From: Kitasatospora paranensis
Lineage (GTDB): Bacteria > Actinomycetota > Actinomycetes > Streptomycetales > Streptomycetaceae
Length of the DNA: 64,000 bases
Assembly: GCF_039544005.1 (NCBI RefSeq)
Contig: NZ_BAABKV010000001.1
Span: 3,968,001 to 4,032,000 of the forward strand
Direction: 5' to 3'
Position numbers and translations under genes: made by a program. This document shows, one piece after another, positions 8,423-16,811 of this stretch. Under the pieces are notes generated by a model that was not told the DNA's origin, searched no databases, and was given only the letters and a program-made list of their open reading frames with translations. Position 1 is the first letter of the stretch. Each line of letters opens with the position of its first letter.

Positions 8423-8870
8423 GTGACAGGACCCCTTCCGTGGCTTTCCAGAATAACACGCTTCGGAGCGCACCCGAAGGGCGTTTGCGCAGGTCAGGGC
8501 GGGTCTCAGGGCTTGACAAGCACCCCCATGACGTGCTGCGACCGGTGTTCGACAAGGGCTTCTCGCAGGTCGGAGGCGGTGCGACGGCTCGGTGAAACCT
8601 CTGGCAACACTCCCGAAACCATGATTGGATCTTGAGTTTTTGCCCGCGTCCGTGTCGTGTCCGCCACACGGCCGCACCCGGGGTCGGCGGCACCCCGGAC
8701 GACCTGCGCCGGTTCGTACCCGTCCCGGACCGCCGCGGGCGCACCCTGCGGGTACGGACGGCCGTGACGGCCGCGACACGGGGCCACCCCGTGAGAAGCG
8801 GACAAGGGCGGTCGGTAGTCTGATCGCTGACCACCCGATACGTGATCCCATCCAAGGAGAAGTCGCCGCC
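8423..8870. other. 448-base divergent intergenic region between carD and the lipoprotein gene
   Basis: No convincing gene. For carD (minus) there is TATTCT at 8450-8455 with an upstream CTTCGG/CCGAAG inverted repeat at 8461-8479. A plus-strand TTGACA at 8513-8518 looks like a -35 but has no good -10 at 17-18 bases. For the lipoprotein, TAGTCT at 8816-8821 is a plausible -10 followed by AAGGAGA at about 8854. The stretch 8580-8640 is less GC-rich than its surroundings, consistent with promoter DNA. Confidence 0.5.
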
Positions 8871-9545
8871 GTGAGCCGGAGCCTTCGACGCGGCGCCATC
8901 GCCGCCCTCGTTCTCGCCGCCATCGTCCCGCTGTCCGCCTGCGCCACCGGGAACGACGCCGCGACGCTGGAGATCAAGCCGGACAACGCCGCGACGTCGA
9001 TCGGCCAGACCCTCCGCCTCAACAACGTCGTGGTGGTGACTCCCGCGCCGACCGTGGCCGAGGGCTCGGCGGTGACCTCCGCCGCCAACATCACGGTCAA
9101 CATCAGCAACACCGGTTCCGCGCCCGAGGTGCTGAAGTCGATCGAGGTCGCCGAGGCGGGTGCCGCCACCTTCACCGACGCCGGCGGCGGCGCGCTCTCC
9201 GAGATCACCATCCCGGCCGGCGGTGCGGTGCTGCTCGGCGGCCCGGGCCAGCCGGCGGCGCACCTCGCCTCCGCCAAGCTGCCGGTCGGCGGCTACGCGG
9301 ACACCACCTTCGCCTTCCAGACCGCGGGCAAGGCCACCGTCCCGGCCGGTGTGCTCCCGGCAACCGGCCTGTACGCGCCGTTCGGCCCGAAGGCCGAGCC
9401 CGCCGCCTCGCACTCGGCCGCGCCGAGCACCTCCGCCGCCGCCTCGCCGTCCGCCGGGGCCTCCGCCTCGACGTCGGCCGCCGCGAGCGGCAGCGCCTCC
9501 CCGGCGGCCTCCGGGTCGGCCTCGGCCAGCGCCTCCGCGCACTGA
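8871..9545 (+). CDS. Secreted lipoprotein with Ser/Ala-rich tail
   Basis: A 224-residue lipoprotein. The N-terminus has a basic head, a hydrophobic core and the lipobox LSAC, so it would be lipidated on the cysteine at residue 24 and anchored on the outside of the membrane. The mature part (about residues 25-165) looks like a beta-sandwich, with [16 protein letters not shown] strands resembling DUF461/PCu(A)C-like copper-carrier folds. I do not see the His/Met copper ligands clearly, so function is open. The last 45 residues are a Ser/Ala spacer. The GTG start has AAGGAGA upstream. A similar lipoprotein gene sits between carD and phoP in other streptomycetes. Confidence 0.85.
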   Translation: MSRSLRRGAIAALVLAAIVPLSACATGNDAATLEIKPDNAATSIGQTLRLNNVVVVTPAPTVAEGSAVTSAANITVNISNTGSAPEVLKSIEVAEAGAATFTDAGGGALSEITIPAGGAVLLGGPGQPAAHLASAKLPVGGYADTTFAFQTAGKATVPAGVLPATGLYAPFGPKAEPAASHSAAPSTSAAASPSAGASASTSAAASGSASPAASGSASASASAH

Positions 9546-9607
9546 CCGACCGGGCGGCACCGGCCGGACCGCACCCGCGGCCCCCGCGCCGACCGTGCCC
9601 GTAGCGA

Positions 9608-9644
9608 CGAGGAGGGCCCCCGCCGACGGCGGGGGCCCTCCTCG
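9608..9644. terminator. 17-bp perfect hairpin between lipoprotein gene and phoP
   Basis: Positions 9608-9624 and 9628-9644 are exact reverse complements with a three-base loop. It lies between two convergent genes (lipoprotein stop at 9545, phoP stop at 9662) and would serve both. Confidence 0.88.
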
Positions 9645-9661
9645 CGTGCTGCGTGCGGGGC

Positions 9662-10357
9662 CTACGGCTCGAACTTGTAGCCCAGGCCGCGGACGGTGAC
9701 CAGGTAGCGCGGCGCACCCGGGTCGGGCTCGATCTTGGCGCGCAGCCGCTTCACGTGGACGTCCAGGGTCTTGGTGTCGCCGACGTAGTCGGCGCCCCAG
9801 ACCCGGTCGATCAGCTGCATCCGGGTGAGCACCCGGCCGGCGTTGCGGAGCAGCATCTCCAGGAGGTCGAACTCCTTGAGCGGCAGGTCGACCTTGGCGC
9901 CGTCCACGGTGACCACGTGCCGGTCGACGTCCATCCGGACGGGGCCGGCCTCGAGCGCGCCGGGGCCGCCGCCGTCGCCGGCGCCGTTGCCGTCCTCGCC
10001 GCGGCGGCGCAGCACCGCGCGGATCCGGGCGACCAGCTCCCGGGTGGAGTACGGCTTGGTCACGTAGTCGTCCGCACCTATCTCCAGGCCGACGACCTTG
10101 TCGATCTCGCTGTCCTTGGCCGTGACCATGATCACCGGGACGCTGGAGCGGACCCGCAGCTGTCGGCAGACCTCCGTCCCGGGCAGGCCGGGGAGCATCA
10201 GGTCGAGCAGCACCAGGTCGGCGCCGTTGCGCTCGAACTGCTCCAGCGCGTCGGGCCCGGTGGCGGCCACGGCCACCTCGAAGCCCTCCTTGCGAAGCAT
10301 GTACGAGAGGGCGTCGCTGAACGACTCCTCGTCCTCGACCACCAGTACTCGGGTCAC
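9662..10357 (-). CDS. phoP: Response regulator PhoP (phosphate regulon, OmpR family)
   Basis: A 231-residue OmpR/PhoB-type regulator. The receiver domain has the acidic pair E8-D9, phospho-acceptor D52 in VLLDLMLPG, T79 and K101 (VTKPYS). After a Gly-rich linker comes the winged-helix domain with the typical LLRNAGRVLTRMQLIDRVWG and VHVKRLRAKIE recognition helix. Phosphorylated PhoP binds 11-bp direct repeats (PHO boxes) and controls the phosphate regulon and, in Streptomyces, antibiotic production. The GTG start at 10357 overlaps the phoR stop in GTGA, so the pair is translationally coupled; longer starts upstream are artefacts. Called PhoP rather than RegX3 from synteny with phoU. Confidence 0.94.
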   Translation of the reverse strand: MTRVLVVEDEESFSDALSYMLRKEGFEVAVAATGPDALEQFERNGADLVLLDLMLPGLPGTEVCRQLRVRSSVPVIMVTAKDSEIDKVVGLEIGADDYVTKPYSTRELVARIRAVLRRRGEDGNGAGDGGGPGALEAGPVRMDVDRHVVTVDGAKVDLPLKEFDLLEMLLRNAGRVLTRMQLIDRVWGADYVGDTKTLDVHVKRLRAKIEPDPGAPRYLVTVRGLGYKFEP

Positions 10358-11667
10358 GATCGGGCCTCCGGGGCAGGAAGGGTGGTTGCGGTTGGTTCTG
10401 TGGTGCTCGCCGGCGACGCCGGCGAACCGTCCCCGAGCTCGTCGACCGGGGCGTGCCCGGCCGGGAGCCGCAGGGTGAAGGTGGAGCCCTGGCCCTCGAC
10501 ACTCCACACCGCCACGGTGCCGCGGTGCGATGCGGCCACGTGCTTGACGATGGAGAGGCCGAGGCCGGTGCCGCCGGTGGCCCGGGAACGGGCCGGGTCC
10601 ACGCGGTAGAAGCGTTCGAAGATCCGCTCGCGGTCCTTCTCCGAGATCCCGATGCCCTGGTCGGTCACCGAGATCTCGATCAGTTCGCCGTCCGCCTCAC
10701 CGAGCACCGCGGCGCTGGAGATCCGGCGGGTGGCGATGGCGACCCTGGTCCGGGGCGGGCTGTAGTTGACGGCGTTCTCGACCAGGTTGCCGAGCGCGGC
10801 GGCGAGCTGGCCGCGGTTGCCGTGCAGGTAGAGGTCGCCGGTGCCGCCGGCGGCGATCAGGATCTGCTTGGCCGCGGCCGGCTGGCGGCAGCGGTCGATC
10901 GCCTCGGCGATCAGCTCGTCCACCGGCACGGGCTCCACGTCGACCAGCAGCCGGTCGTCCTGGACCCGGGAGAGGTCGATGATCTCCTGGACGAGGCTGG
11001 CCAGGCGGGTCGCCTCGATCTGCATCCGGCCGGCGAACCGCTGGACGGCCTCCGGGTCGTCCGAGGCGTCGGCCACGGCCTCGGAGAGCAGCGAGAGGGC
11101 GCCGACCGGCGTCTTGAGCTCGTGCGAGACGTTGGCCACGAAGTCCCGCCGGATGGCCTCGATCCGCCGCCGGTCGGTGAGGTCCTCGACCAGCACCAGG
11201 ACCAGCCGGGATCCGAGCGGGGCGACCCGGACGGACACCGCGAGCGGATCGGCGGCCCGTGCGCCGCCGGGGCGCGGAACCTCCAGCTCGACCTGACGGA
11301 TCTCGCCGTCGCGCCGGGTGGCGCGGGCCAGCGAGAGCATCTGCTCGACGGCCATCGCGCCGCCGCGCACCAGGCCCATCGCGTAGGCGGCGGAGCTGGC
11401 CTTGACCACCTCGTCGCCCTCGCCGAGCACGATCGCGCAGGAGCGGAGCACCGAGAGCACGGTGTCCACGCCGGCGGGCAGCGGCGAGTCGTGCACCGGG
11501 ATGCCGGTGCCGCCCGTCCTGGTGCCCGGTCTCGTCCGGGTGCCGTTGTGCCTGCTGCCTCCGCGGGCCTGCTCCCGCTCGCTCCAGCGGAAGGCGATCG
11601 CGGCCGTGAGACCGACGCCGAGCCCGGCTATGGCGCAGGCAGCGGCGGTGGCCACATTCACGTCCAT
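10354..11667 (-). CDS. phoR: Sensor histidine kinase PhoR
   Basis: A 437-residue kinase that would phosphorylate PhoP under phosphate limitation. One N-terminal membrane helix (residues about 5-25) is followed by a degenerate PAS-like region, the dimerisation helix with phospho-acceptor H182 in NVSHELKTPVG, and the HATPase domain: N-box ENAVNY, G1 DQGIGIS, F-box FERFYR and G2 GGTGLGLSIV. The short N-terminus with almost no external loop is typical of Streptomyces PhoR and mycobacterial SenX3. An ATG start is chosen at MDVNVATA because TACGCT ends 7 bases upstream (leaderless). Divergent from phoU, with a PHO box between, so autoregulation is likely. Confidence 0.94.
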   Translation of the reverse strand: MDVNVATAAACAIAGLGVGLTAAIAFRWSEREQARGGSRHNGTRTRPGTRTGGTGIPVHDSPLPAGVDTVLSVLRSCAIVLGEGDEVVKASSAAYAMGLVRGGAMAVEQMLSLARATRRDGEIRQVELEVPRPGGARAADPLAVSVRVAPLGSRLVLVLVEDLTDRRRIEAIRRDFVANVSHELKTPVGALSLLSEAVADASDDPEAVQRFAGRMQIEATRLASLVQEIIDLSRVQDDRLLVDVEPVPVDELIAEAIDRCRQPAAAKQILIAAGGTGDLYLHGNRGQLAAALGNLVENAVNYSPPRTRVAIATRRISSAAVLGEADGELIEISVTDQGIGISEKDRERIFERFYRVDPARSRATGGTGLGLSIVKHVAASHRGTVAVWSVEGQGSTFTLRLPAGHAPVDELGDGSPASPASTTEPTATTLPAPEARS

Positions 11668-11674
11668 GGCATTC

Positions 11675-11680
11675 AGCGTA
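11675..11680 (-). promoter_or_regulatory. -10 box of phoRP (leaderless start)
   Basis: Minus-strand TACGCT ends 7 bases before the phoR ATG, the spacing of a leaderless mRNA. I recall that phoRP transcription starting at the first codon has been reported in S. coelicolor, which would agree. Confidence 0.55.
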
Positions 11681-11741
11681 AGCGCACGTCGGGCGCCATC
11701 AGCACGGGTGCGATCAAGGGCTCGGCCGGACGTTGCCGAGA

Positions 11742-11774
11742 ATTCACCTTGAGTCCCCTGCCGGTTCACCGGTG
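11742..11774 (+). promoter_or_regulatory. Candidate PHO box (PhoP operator) between phoR and phoU
   Basis: Three direct-repeat units in exact 11-bp register start at 11742 (ATTCACCTTGA), 11753 (GTCCCCTGCCG) and 11764 (GTTCACCGGTG). Units 1 and 3 match the known PhoP core GTTCACC at 6/7 and 7/7; the middle unit is degenerate (4/7). The site is about 60 bases upstream of the phoR -10, fitting autoregulation of phoRP and phoU by PhoP. The repeat is seen in the sequence; binding is inferred. Confidence 0.72.
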
Positions 11775-11962
11775 CGGCCGTGGGTGGTCGCCCGGACGGC
11801 CCATGTTGGTCATCGCAAGCCCGTGCGGGCGGTGACGCGGCTACCATTCGCGCCACCAGCAGCGGCCGTCCCTCCGGACGGACCGGTCGGCACCGCCACC
11901 GACGAAAGCTACTGACGGACCGCGCGGCAGGGACTCCGGCCGCGCGGCCAGGAGGAGAGAGC

Positions 11963-12637
11963 ATGCGCGACGCCTACCACGAGGAACTCGACTCGATCAG
12001 CGACGGCCTGGTCGAGCTCGCCCGGCTGGTCGGTTCGGCCATGGGCCGGGCGACCACCGCGCTGCTCGACGCCGACCTTGCGCTGGCGGAGAGCGTGATC
12101 GCCGCCGACGAGAAGGTGAACAACCTCCACCACGAGCTGGAGAACCGCGCCATCGACCTGCTGGCCCGCCAGCAGCCGGTCGCCACCGACCTGCGCATCG
12201 TGGTCACCAGCCTGCGGATGAGCGCCGACCTGGAGCGCTGCGGCGACCTCGCCCGGCACGTCGCCAAGGTCGCCCGGCTGCGCTACCCGGAGACGGCCGT
12301 GCCGAACGACCTCCACCCGATCGTGCTGGAGATGGGGCAGCTCGCCCAGCGGCTGGTCGCCAAGGCCGGCCTGGTGATCTCCACCAAGGACGTGGACGCG
12401 GCGCTGGAGCTGGAGCGCGACGACGACGCCATCGACGCCCTACACCGCGAGCTCTTCTCGCACCTGCTGGACGACCGCTGGCAGCACGGCATCGAGACCG
12501 CGGTGGACGTCACCCTGGTCGGCCGCTACTACGAGCGTTTCGCCGACCACGCCGTCTCGGTCGCCAAGCGCGTGGTGTTCCTGGTGACGGGCGAGCACGC
12601 CGACGGCTTCACCCAGGAGCCGGTCGCCGCGGAGTGA
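11963..12637 (+). CDS. phoU: Phosphate signalling/transport accessory protein PhoU
   Basis: A 224-residue all-helical protein of two tandem three-helix PhoU bundles. Each repeat carries the metal-binding E/DxxxD-type signature: LHHELENRAIDLL with DLERCGDLARHVA in the first half and ALHRELFSHLL with YYERFADHAVSVAKR in the second. PhoU links the phosphate transporter to PhoR and damps the phosphate response when phosphate is plentiful; in Streptomyces it is PhoP-activated. ATG start with AGGAGGAGA upstream. TACCAT at 11842-11847 is a possible -10 giving a leader of about 110 bases. The Cys-rich mini-gene follows 150 bases downstream in the same direction. Confidence 0.95.
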   Translation: MRDAYHEELDSISDGLVELARLVGSAMGRATTALLDADLALAESVIAADEKVNNLHHELENRAIDLLARQQPVATDLRIVVTSLRMSADLERCGDLARHVAKVARLRYPETAVPNDLHPIVLEMGQLAQRLVAKAGLVISTKDVDAALELERDDDAIDALHRELFSHLLDDRWQHGIETAVDVTLVGRYYERFADHAVSVAKRVVFLVTGEHADGFTQEPVAAE

Positions 12638-12790
12638 CCCCGCGGGGCGGGCCTGCCGCCGGGCGCTCGGGGGCGCACGGCGGCGGTCGGCCCCGTACCC
12701 CCGCGCGCCCGTTGACGCTCCGTCTCCGGGCGGTCTTCACTCGGTGGCAGGCACGCCGACGTGTGCCGAGGACGAGGAGGCCCAAGCGCG

Positions 12791-12969
12791 ATGAAGGCTA
12801 CCCAGACCCCGACCGGCCCGGCGACGAGCGTCGTCCGACCCCCGCCCCGAAGCTGCTGCCGGTGCTCGCCGCGGGCTGCGGCTGCGGACCGGGCTGCGGC
12901 TGCGGCTGCCAGTCCGGCGCACCCTGCCAGTGCGGCGGTGCCACCGGCGGCTGCTGCGGCGGCCACTGA
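12791..12969 (+). CDS. Cys-rich metallothionein-like mini-protein (apparent frameshift)
   Basis: An ATG at 12791 with AGGAGG ten bases upstream opens a frame reading MKATQTPTGPATSV. The next frame, from about 12840, encodes PKLLPVLAAGCGC and ends in a tail with 11 Cys in the last 33 residues (CGCGPGCGCGCQ, CQCGG, CCGGH). One extra C in the CCCCC run at 12839-12843 joins them into a 59-residue protein. Such small proteins with a PKLLP-like stretch before a Cys cluster occur in Streptomyces, and the cysteines would bind soft metals (Zn, Cu, Cd). Without the correction the Cys-rich frame has no credible start. It sits directly after phoU and ends in a terminator. Confidence 0.65.
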
Positions 12970-12974
12970 ACGAC

Positions 12975-13004
12975 GGATGCCCCGCCCGAGGGGGCGGGGC
13001 ATCC
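12975..13004. terminator. Hairpin between the Cys-rich gene and the LPMO gene
   Basis: A 13-bp perfect stem (12975-12987 with 12992-13004, GGATGCCCCGCCC) and a four-base loop lie between the two convergent genes, 6 bases past the first stop and 25 past the second. Confidence 0.82.
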
Positions 13005-13028
13005 GCAGGTCCGCCCGGAGGCGGCGGG

Positions 13029-13616
13029 TCAGAATGTCACGTCGAGGCACTGGTAGAAGGCGTTCCCGGTGTCGGCGATGTCCCAGACCGCCAGGACGAC
13101 CTGGTGGCCGGTGCGCCCCGAAGGCAGGGTCGCGGTGTGGCTCAGCGTCGTGGGCGGCTGGGCCCCGTTGTAGGGGACGGTCAGGAAGGGCGCGAGGTCG
13201 AGACTGCTGCGGGTCAGCGGCGTGCTCGCGTTGTAGCCGGCCTTGGTGAGGAAGTACCGGAACTGCGTGGTGGCGTGCCGCGCGGTGAACTTCCAGGTGA
13301 AGGTCAGCTTCTGCCCCGCGGTGACCTTCGTCGCCGGCCAGGCGCCGCCCCGCGGGTCGTCCAGCTGGGCGAACCTGCTGTTGCCGCCGGCGCACAGGGT
13401 GCCGTCGGCCGGGCCCAGCGACGGGAAGCCCTTGGGGCCCTCCACGCTCTGCGGTTCCCACTGGATGTCGCCGCAGCCGGTGACCGTGCCGGCCGCACAC
13501 AGGGCGGCCCGGCTCGGCGGGGTGGAGACCCAGCCGTGCGAGTACGCCGGAACGGCGACGGACAGCGGGACGGCGACGGCGGCCGCGACGGCCGCCAGGA
13601 TGTGACGCTTGCGCAT
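13029..13616 (-). CDS. AA10 lytic polysaccharide monooxygenase (secreted chitin/cellulose-active)
   Basis: A 195-residue secreted protein. The signal peptide is MRKRHILAAVAAAVAVPLS followed by VAVPAYS, with cleavage expected just before HGWVSTPPSR so that the mature N-terminal histidine forms the copper histidine brace. The second brace histidine is probably in FTARHATTQFRYF. The chitin-binding type-3/AA10 hallmarks are present: SRAALC, GCGDIQWEPQS, FTWKFTA and QVVLAVWDIADTGNAFYQC, with cysteines for disulfides. It oxidises glycosidic bonds in crystalline chitin or cellulose. There is no extra carbohydrate-binding domain; the protein ends at the core domain. Start chosen with GGAGGGAG seven bases upstream. 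Likely exported by Sec or Tat as a single gene. Confidence 0.93.
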   Translation of the reverse strand: MRKRHILAAVAAAVAVPLSVAVPAYSHGWVSTPPSRAALCAAGTVTGCGDIQWEPQSVEGPKGFPSLGPADGTLCAGGNSRFAQLDDPRGGAWPATKVTAGQKLTFTWKFTARHATTQFRYFLTKAGYNASTPLTRSSLDLAPFLTVPYNGAQPPTTLSHTATLPSGRTGHQVVLAVWDIADTGNAFYQCLDVTF

Positions 13617-13826
13617 GGTGCTCCCTCCGTGGGGGTGGATGGAGTGCTGCGCCCGGCGCGCGGCGGCGTGCATGGTGGGATTTGGCGTGCTCGCGCCAGG
13701 TCTGGACCACCACGCTAGGAGCGCGGCCGCCATCCCGTCAATGGTCTGAACCAATCTGCACCACAACGACCTTGACGCATCGTCACTCCCGTTCCCCTGC
13801 GCGGCGGGAGGCGCGGGACGCACGAA

Positions 13827-13860
13827 GGCCCCCGCCCGCGCAACGCGCCGGCGAGGGGCC
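13827..13860 (-). terminator. Imperfect hairpin after gpmA
   Basis: GGCCCC/GGGGCC outer pairs and a GCGC/GCGC inner stem with one mismatch lie 16-50 bases past the gpmA stop. It is weaker than the other hairpins in this window. Confidence 0.45.
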
Positions 13861-13876
13861 CGATCGTGCTGGGGGC

Positions 13877-14635
13877 TTACTTCTTGCCCTGGTTCTTGAC
13901 CGCCTCGATGGCGGCGGCAGCGGCGTCCGCGTCCAGGTAGCGGCCGCCGGCGACGACCGGCTTGAAGTCGGCGTCGAGCTCGTAGACGAGCGGGATGCCG
14001 GTGGGGATGTTCAGGCCCGCGATGTCGGCGTCGGAGATGCCGTCCAGGTGCTTGACCAGCGCGCGCAGGCTGTTGCCGTGCGCGGTGACCAGCACGGTGC
14101 GGCCCGCGGCGAGGTCCGGGACGATCGCGTCGTACCAGTACGGCAGCATCCGCTCGACGACGTCCTTGAGGCACTCGGTGTCCGGGCGCAGCTCGCTGGG
14201 GATGTCGGCGTAGCGGGCGTCGCCGGCCTGCGAGTACTCGTTGTCGTCGGACAGCGGCGGCGGCGGGGTGTCGTAGGAGCGGCGCCAGAGCTGGAACTGC
14301 TCCTCGCCGAACTCGGCCAGGGTCTGGGCCTTGTCCTTGCCCTGGAGCGCGCCGTAGTGGCGCTCGTTCAGGCGCCAGCTGCGGCTGACCGGGATCCAGT
14401 GCCGGTCGGCCTTGTCCAGGGCGATCTGCGAGGTGCGGATGGCGCGGCGCAGCAGGGAGGTGTGCAGCACGTCGGGGAGGAAGCCTTCGGAGGCGAGCAG
14501 CTCGCCGCCGCGCGCGGCCTCCTTCTCGCCCTTCTCGTTGAGGTCGACGTCGACCCAGCCGGTGAAGAGGTTCTTCTGGTTCCACTGGCTCTCGCCGTGG
14601 CGGAGCAGGATGAGTCGGTAGGTCGTGTCAGCCAT
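13877..14635 (-). CDS. gpmA: 2,3-bisphosphoglycerate-dependent phosphoglycerate mutase
   Basis: A 252-residue glycolytic mutase (3-PG to 2-PG). It has the phosphohistidine motif [10 protein letters not shown] with His near residue 12, then [15 protein letters not shown], the [11 protein letters not shown] loop and the second catalytic His in [11 protein letters not shown]. Length fits dPGM. The ATG start at 14635 is preceded 7 bases upstream by TAAACT, so the mRNA is probably leaderless; the in-frame extension to 14683 is not needed. Divergent from the MFS gene. Its place between phoU and mshA matches the core gene order of Streptomyces. Confidence 0.95.
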   Translation of the reverse strand: MADTTYRLILLRHGESQWNQKNLFTGWVDVDLNEKGEKEAARGGELLASEGFLPDVLHTSLLRRAIRTSQIALDKADRHWIPVSRSWRLNERHYGALQGKDKAQTLAEFGEEQFQLWRRSYDTPPPPLSDDNEYSQAGDARYADIPSELRPDTECLKDVVERMLPYWYDAIVPDLAAGRTVLVTAHGNSLRALVKHLDGISDADIAGLNIPTGIPLVYELDADFKPVVAGGRYLDADAAAAAIEAVKNQGKK

Positions 14636-14642
14636 GGGCGCA

Positions 14643-14648
14643 AGTTTA
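14643..14648 (-). promoter_or_regulatory. -10 box of gpmA (leaderless start)
   Basis: Minus-strand TAAACT, seven bases from the ATG, and one of the best matches to TAnnnT in the window. Confidence 0.5.
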
Positions 14649-14781
14649 GAGGAGGCGGTTATCGGCTGGTCGGGCCGTCTCATCCCGGGTAATGTGCGCC
14701 TATCGCTTGTGCCACTTACTGACGCGTCGGCCGGTCCACCCCGCCCGTGACGACGTGCAGTTGTTCCTGCCCGGAGCCGCC

Positions 14782-16143
14782 ATGCCCGCCCTCGCCCGAC
14801 TGCGCGCCACCGCCTCCGAGGCCGTCGGCGGCCTGCCGTCGCAGTTCTGGTGGCTGTGGACCTCGACGCTGGTGAACCGGCTGGGCGGGTTCGTGGTGAC
14901 CTTCCTCGCCCTCTACCTGACCACCGATCGCGGTTTCTCGCCCGCCTACGCGGGGCTGGTCGCCTCGCTGTTCGGACTCGGCTCGGCCATCGCGGCGGTG
15001 GTCGCGGGGGTGCTGACCGACCGGCTCGGGCGACGGCCGACCCTGCTGGCGGCGCAGCTCGGCACCGCCCTCTCGACCGCGGTGCTCGGCTTCTGCCACG
15101 GGCAGGTGGCGATCGCGGTGGTCGCCTTCCTCACCGGTCTCGCGAGCAATGCCTCCCGGCCCGCCGTGTCGGCGATCATCGCCGACCTGGTGCCGGCGCA
15201 GGACCGGGTCCGCGCCTACTCGCTGAACTACTGGGCGATCAACATCGGTTTCGGCGTCTCGGCGGCCGCAGCCGGGCTGATCGCCACCCACGGCTACCTG
15301 ACCCTCTTCCTGCTGGACGCGCTCTCGACGCTGCTCTGCGCGGTGGTGGTCTTCGTCCGGGTCCCGGAGACCCGGCCGGAGCGGTCCGCCGAGACGGCCG
15401 GTGCGGACGGGCCGGCCGGCGCCGCGGCGGGCACGGCCGCGGCGGGTACGGCCGCGGCGGGTACGAAGGACGGACGCGGCCTGCAGGTCGGCCTGGGCGC
15501 GGTGTTCCGGGACGGGCGGTTCATGGCGCTGGTCGCGGTGAACCTGCTGCTGGCGCTGGTGGCCCAGCAGGGCAGCACGACGCTGGCCGTGGACATGGGC
15601 CGCTCGGGCATCTCCGCCACCGGGTACGGGCTGGTGATCGGCCTCAACGGTCTGCTGATCGTGCTGCTCCAGCTGCCGCTGACCCGCCTGATGGAGGGCC
15701 GGAACCGGACGGGACTGCTGGTGGTCAGCGCGCTGCTGACCGGCTGGGGGTTCGGGCTGACCGCGCTGGCGGGCGGTTCGGCGGGCTTCTACGCGTTCAC
15801 CGTGGCGGTGTGGACGATCGGCGAGATCATGGCCGCGCCGACCATGATGGGCCTGGTCGCCGAGCTGTCGCCGGCCCGGGCCCGAGGCCGCTACCAGGGT
15901 GTCTACTCGCTCTCCTGGTCACTGGCGTCGTTCCTCGGCCCGGCGGCCGGCGGCTTCCTGCTGGAGCACGCCGGCGGCCGTGCGGTGTGGGGTGCGTGCG
16001 CGGTCTGCGGCACGGTCGCCGCCGCGGCGTACCTGCGGATCGGACGGCGTCCGGCGGCGCCCGGCACCCGGGCGGAGGCCTCGGCCCCGGCCGGGGTGCC
16101 CGCCCGTCCGGAGGCGGCGGCCGCGGAGCTCAGCCGCCCGTAG
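14782..16143 (+). CDS. Major facilitator superfamily transporter
   Basis: A 453-residue MFS protein with about 12 membrane helices. The loop 2-3 signature [13 protein letters not shown] is clear, and a charged, Gly/Ala-rich middle loop (residues about 215-245, with a repeated AAAGT stretch) separates the halves. It resembles drug/metabolite exporters of the MdtH/YdeE type; substrate unknown. The ATG at 14782 ([13 protein letters not shown]) is preferred over an upstream in-frame ATG at 14692, because the first 30 residues of the longer form are not hydrophobic and a GGAG lies just ahead. The last 14 bases overlap the convergent YbjN gene. Confidence 0.85.
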   Translation: MPALARLRATASEAVGGLPSQFWWLWTSTLVNRLGGFVVTFLALYLTTDRGFSPAYAGLVASLFGLGSAIAAVVAGVLTDRLGRRPTLLAAQLGTALSTAVLGFCHGQVAIAVVAFLTGLASNASRPAVSAIIADLVPAQDRVRAYSLNYWAINIGFGVSAAAAGLIATHGYLTLFLLDALSTLLCAVVVFVRVPETRPERSAETAGADGPAGAAAGTAAAGTAAAGTKDGRGLQVGLGAVFRDGRFMALVAVNLLLALVAQQGSTTLAVDMGRSGISATGYGLVIGLNGLLIVLLQLPLTRLMEGRNRTGLLVVSALLTGWGFGLTALAGGSAGFYAFTVAVWTIGEIMAAPTMMGLVAELSPARARGRYQGVYSLSWSLASFLGPAAGGFLLEHAGGRAVWGACAVCGTVAAAAYLRIGRRPAAPGTRAEASAPAGVPARPEAAAAELSRP

Positions 16144-16684
16144 CCGGCGCGCTGTCGGCGTCCCCGCCCGCGGCCGCGCCCCCGGGGCCCGCCAGGTGGG
16201 CGAACGCCGCCAGGTTGCGGGTGGACTCGCCGCGCTTGAGGCGCCACTCCCACTCACGGCGGATCGCGGTCGCGAAGCCGAGTTCGAGCAGGGTGTTGAA
16301 GGGCTCGTCGGCGTTCTCCAGCACGGCGCCGAGCAGGCGGTCCACGGTGTCCGGGCTGAGCGCCTCCAGCGGCAGCCGGCCGGCCAGATAGACGTCGCCG
16401 AGCGCGTCGACGGCGTACGCGACGCCGTAGAGCCGGGTGTTGCGCTCCAGCAGCCAGCGGTAGACGCCCTCGTGGTTCTCGTCGGGGCGACGGATCACGA
16501 AGGCGTTCACCGACAGGCTGTGGTCGCCGACCCGCAGGGCGCAGGTGGTGGTCAGCTTCCGGGTGCCGGGCAGCGTCGCGACCACCGTGTACGGGTCGGT
16601 GACGGCCGGCTCCCAGCCGACCCCGGCCTCGTCCAGCGCGGTGCGCAGCAGCGAGAGCGCTTCGTCCTTGGTGCGATTGGCCAT
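16130..16684 (-). CDS. YbjN domain-containing protein
   Basis: A 184-residue cytosolic protein with a YbjN-type fold, related to type III secretion chaperones in shape. Features are the N-terminal helix LLRTALDEAGVGW, a central beta-sheet (TTTCALRVGDHSLSVNAFVIRRPDENHEGVYRWLLERN) and a C-terminal helical part with an Ala/Gly tail. In E. coli YbjN is a stress and motility modulator; in actinobacteria the role is unknown. A YbjN gene next to mshA is a stable Streptomyces arrangement. The ATG start has TAGCGT six bases upstream (leaderless type). It overlaps the end of the MFS gene tail to tail. Confidence 0.87.
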   Translation of the reverse strand: MANRTKDEALSLLRTALDEAGVGWEPAVTDPYTVVATLPGTRKLTTTCALRVGDHSLSVNAFVIRRPDENHEGVYRWLLERNTRLYGVAYAVDALGDVYLAGRLPLEALSPDTVDRLLGAVLENADEPFNTLLELGFATAIRREWEWRLKRGESTRNLAAFAHLAGPGGAAAGGDADSAPATGG

Positions 16685-16811
16685 GGGGCGACGCTACTCG
16701 GCGGTAGAGCCGATCGCAGCCACCGGCCGGTGTGCCGTACGCCCCACCGCCGACCGGGACGGCCCGGCGGCACGGCACCTCGCGGTACCGCGCGGCGGCG
16801 CTCGGACGGCC

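Noticed and set aside
8506..8805. A 99-codon minus-strand frame upstream of carD
   Set aside because: No start context, no domain; composition like non-coding DNA. The gap is better seen as divergent promoter DNA.
7929..10502. An 857-codon minus-strand frame
   Set aside because: It spans carD and phoP in wrong frames and reads Arg/Gly/Ala-rich nonsense; the real genes are in other frames.
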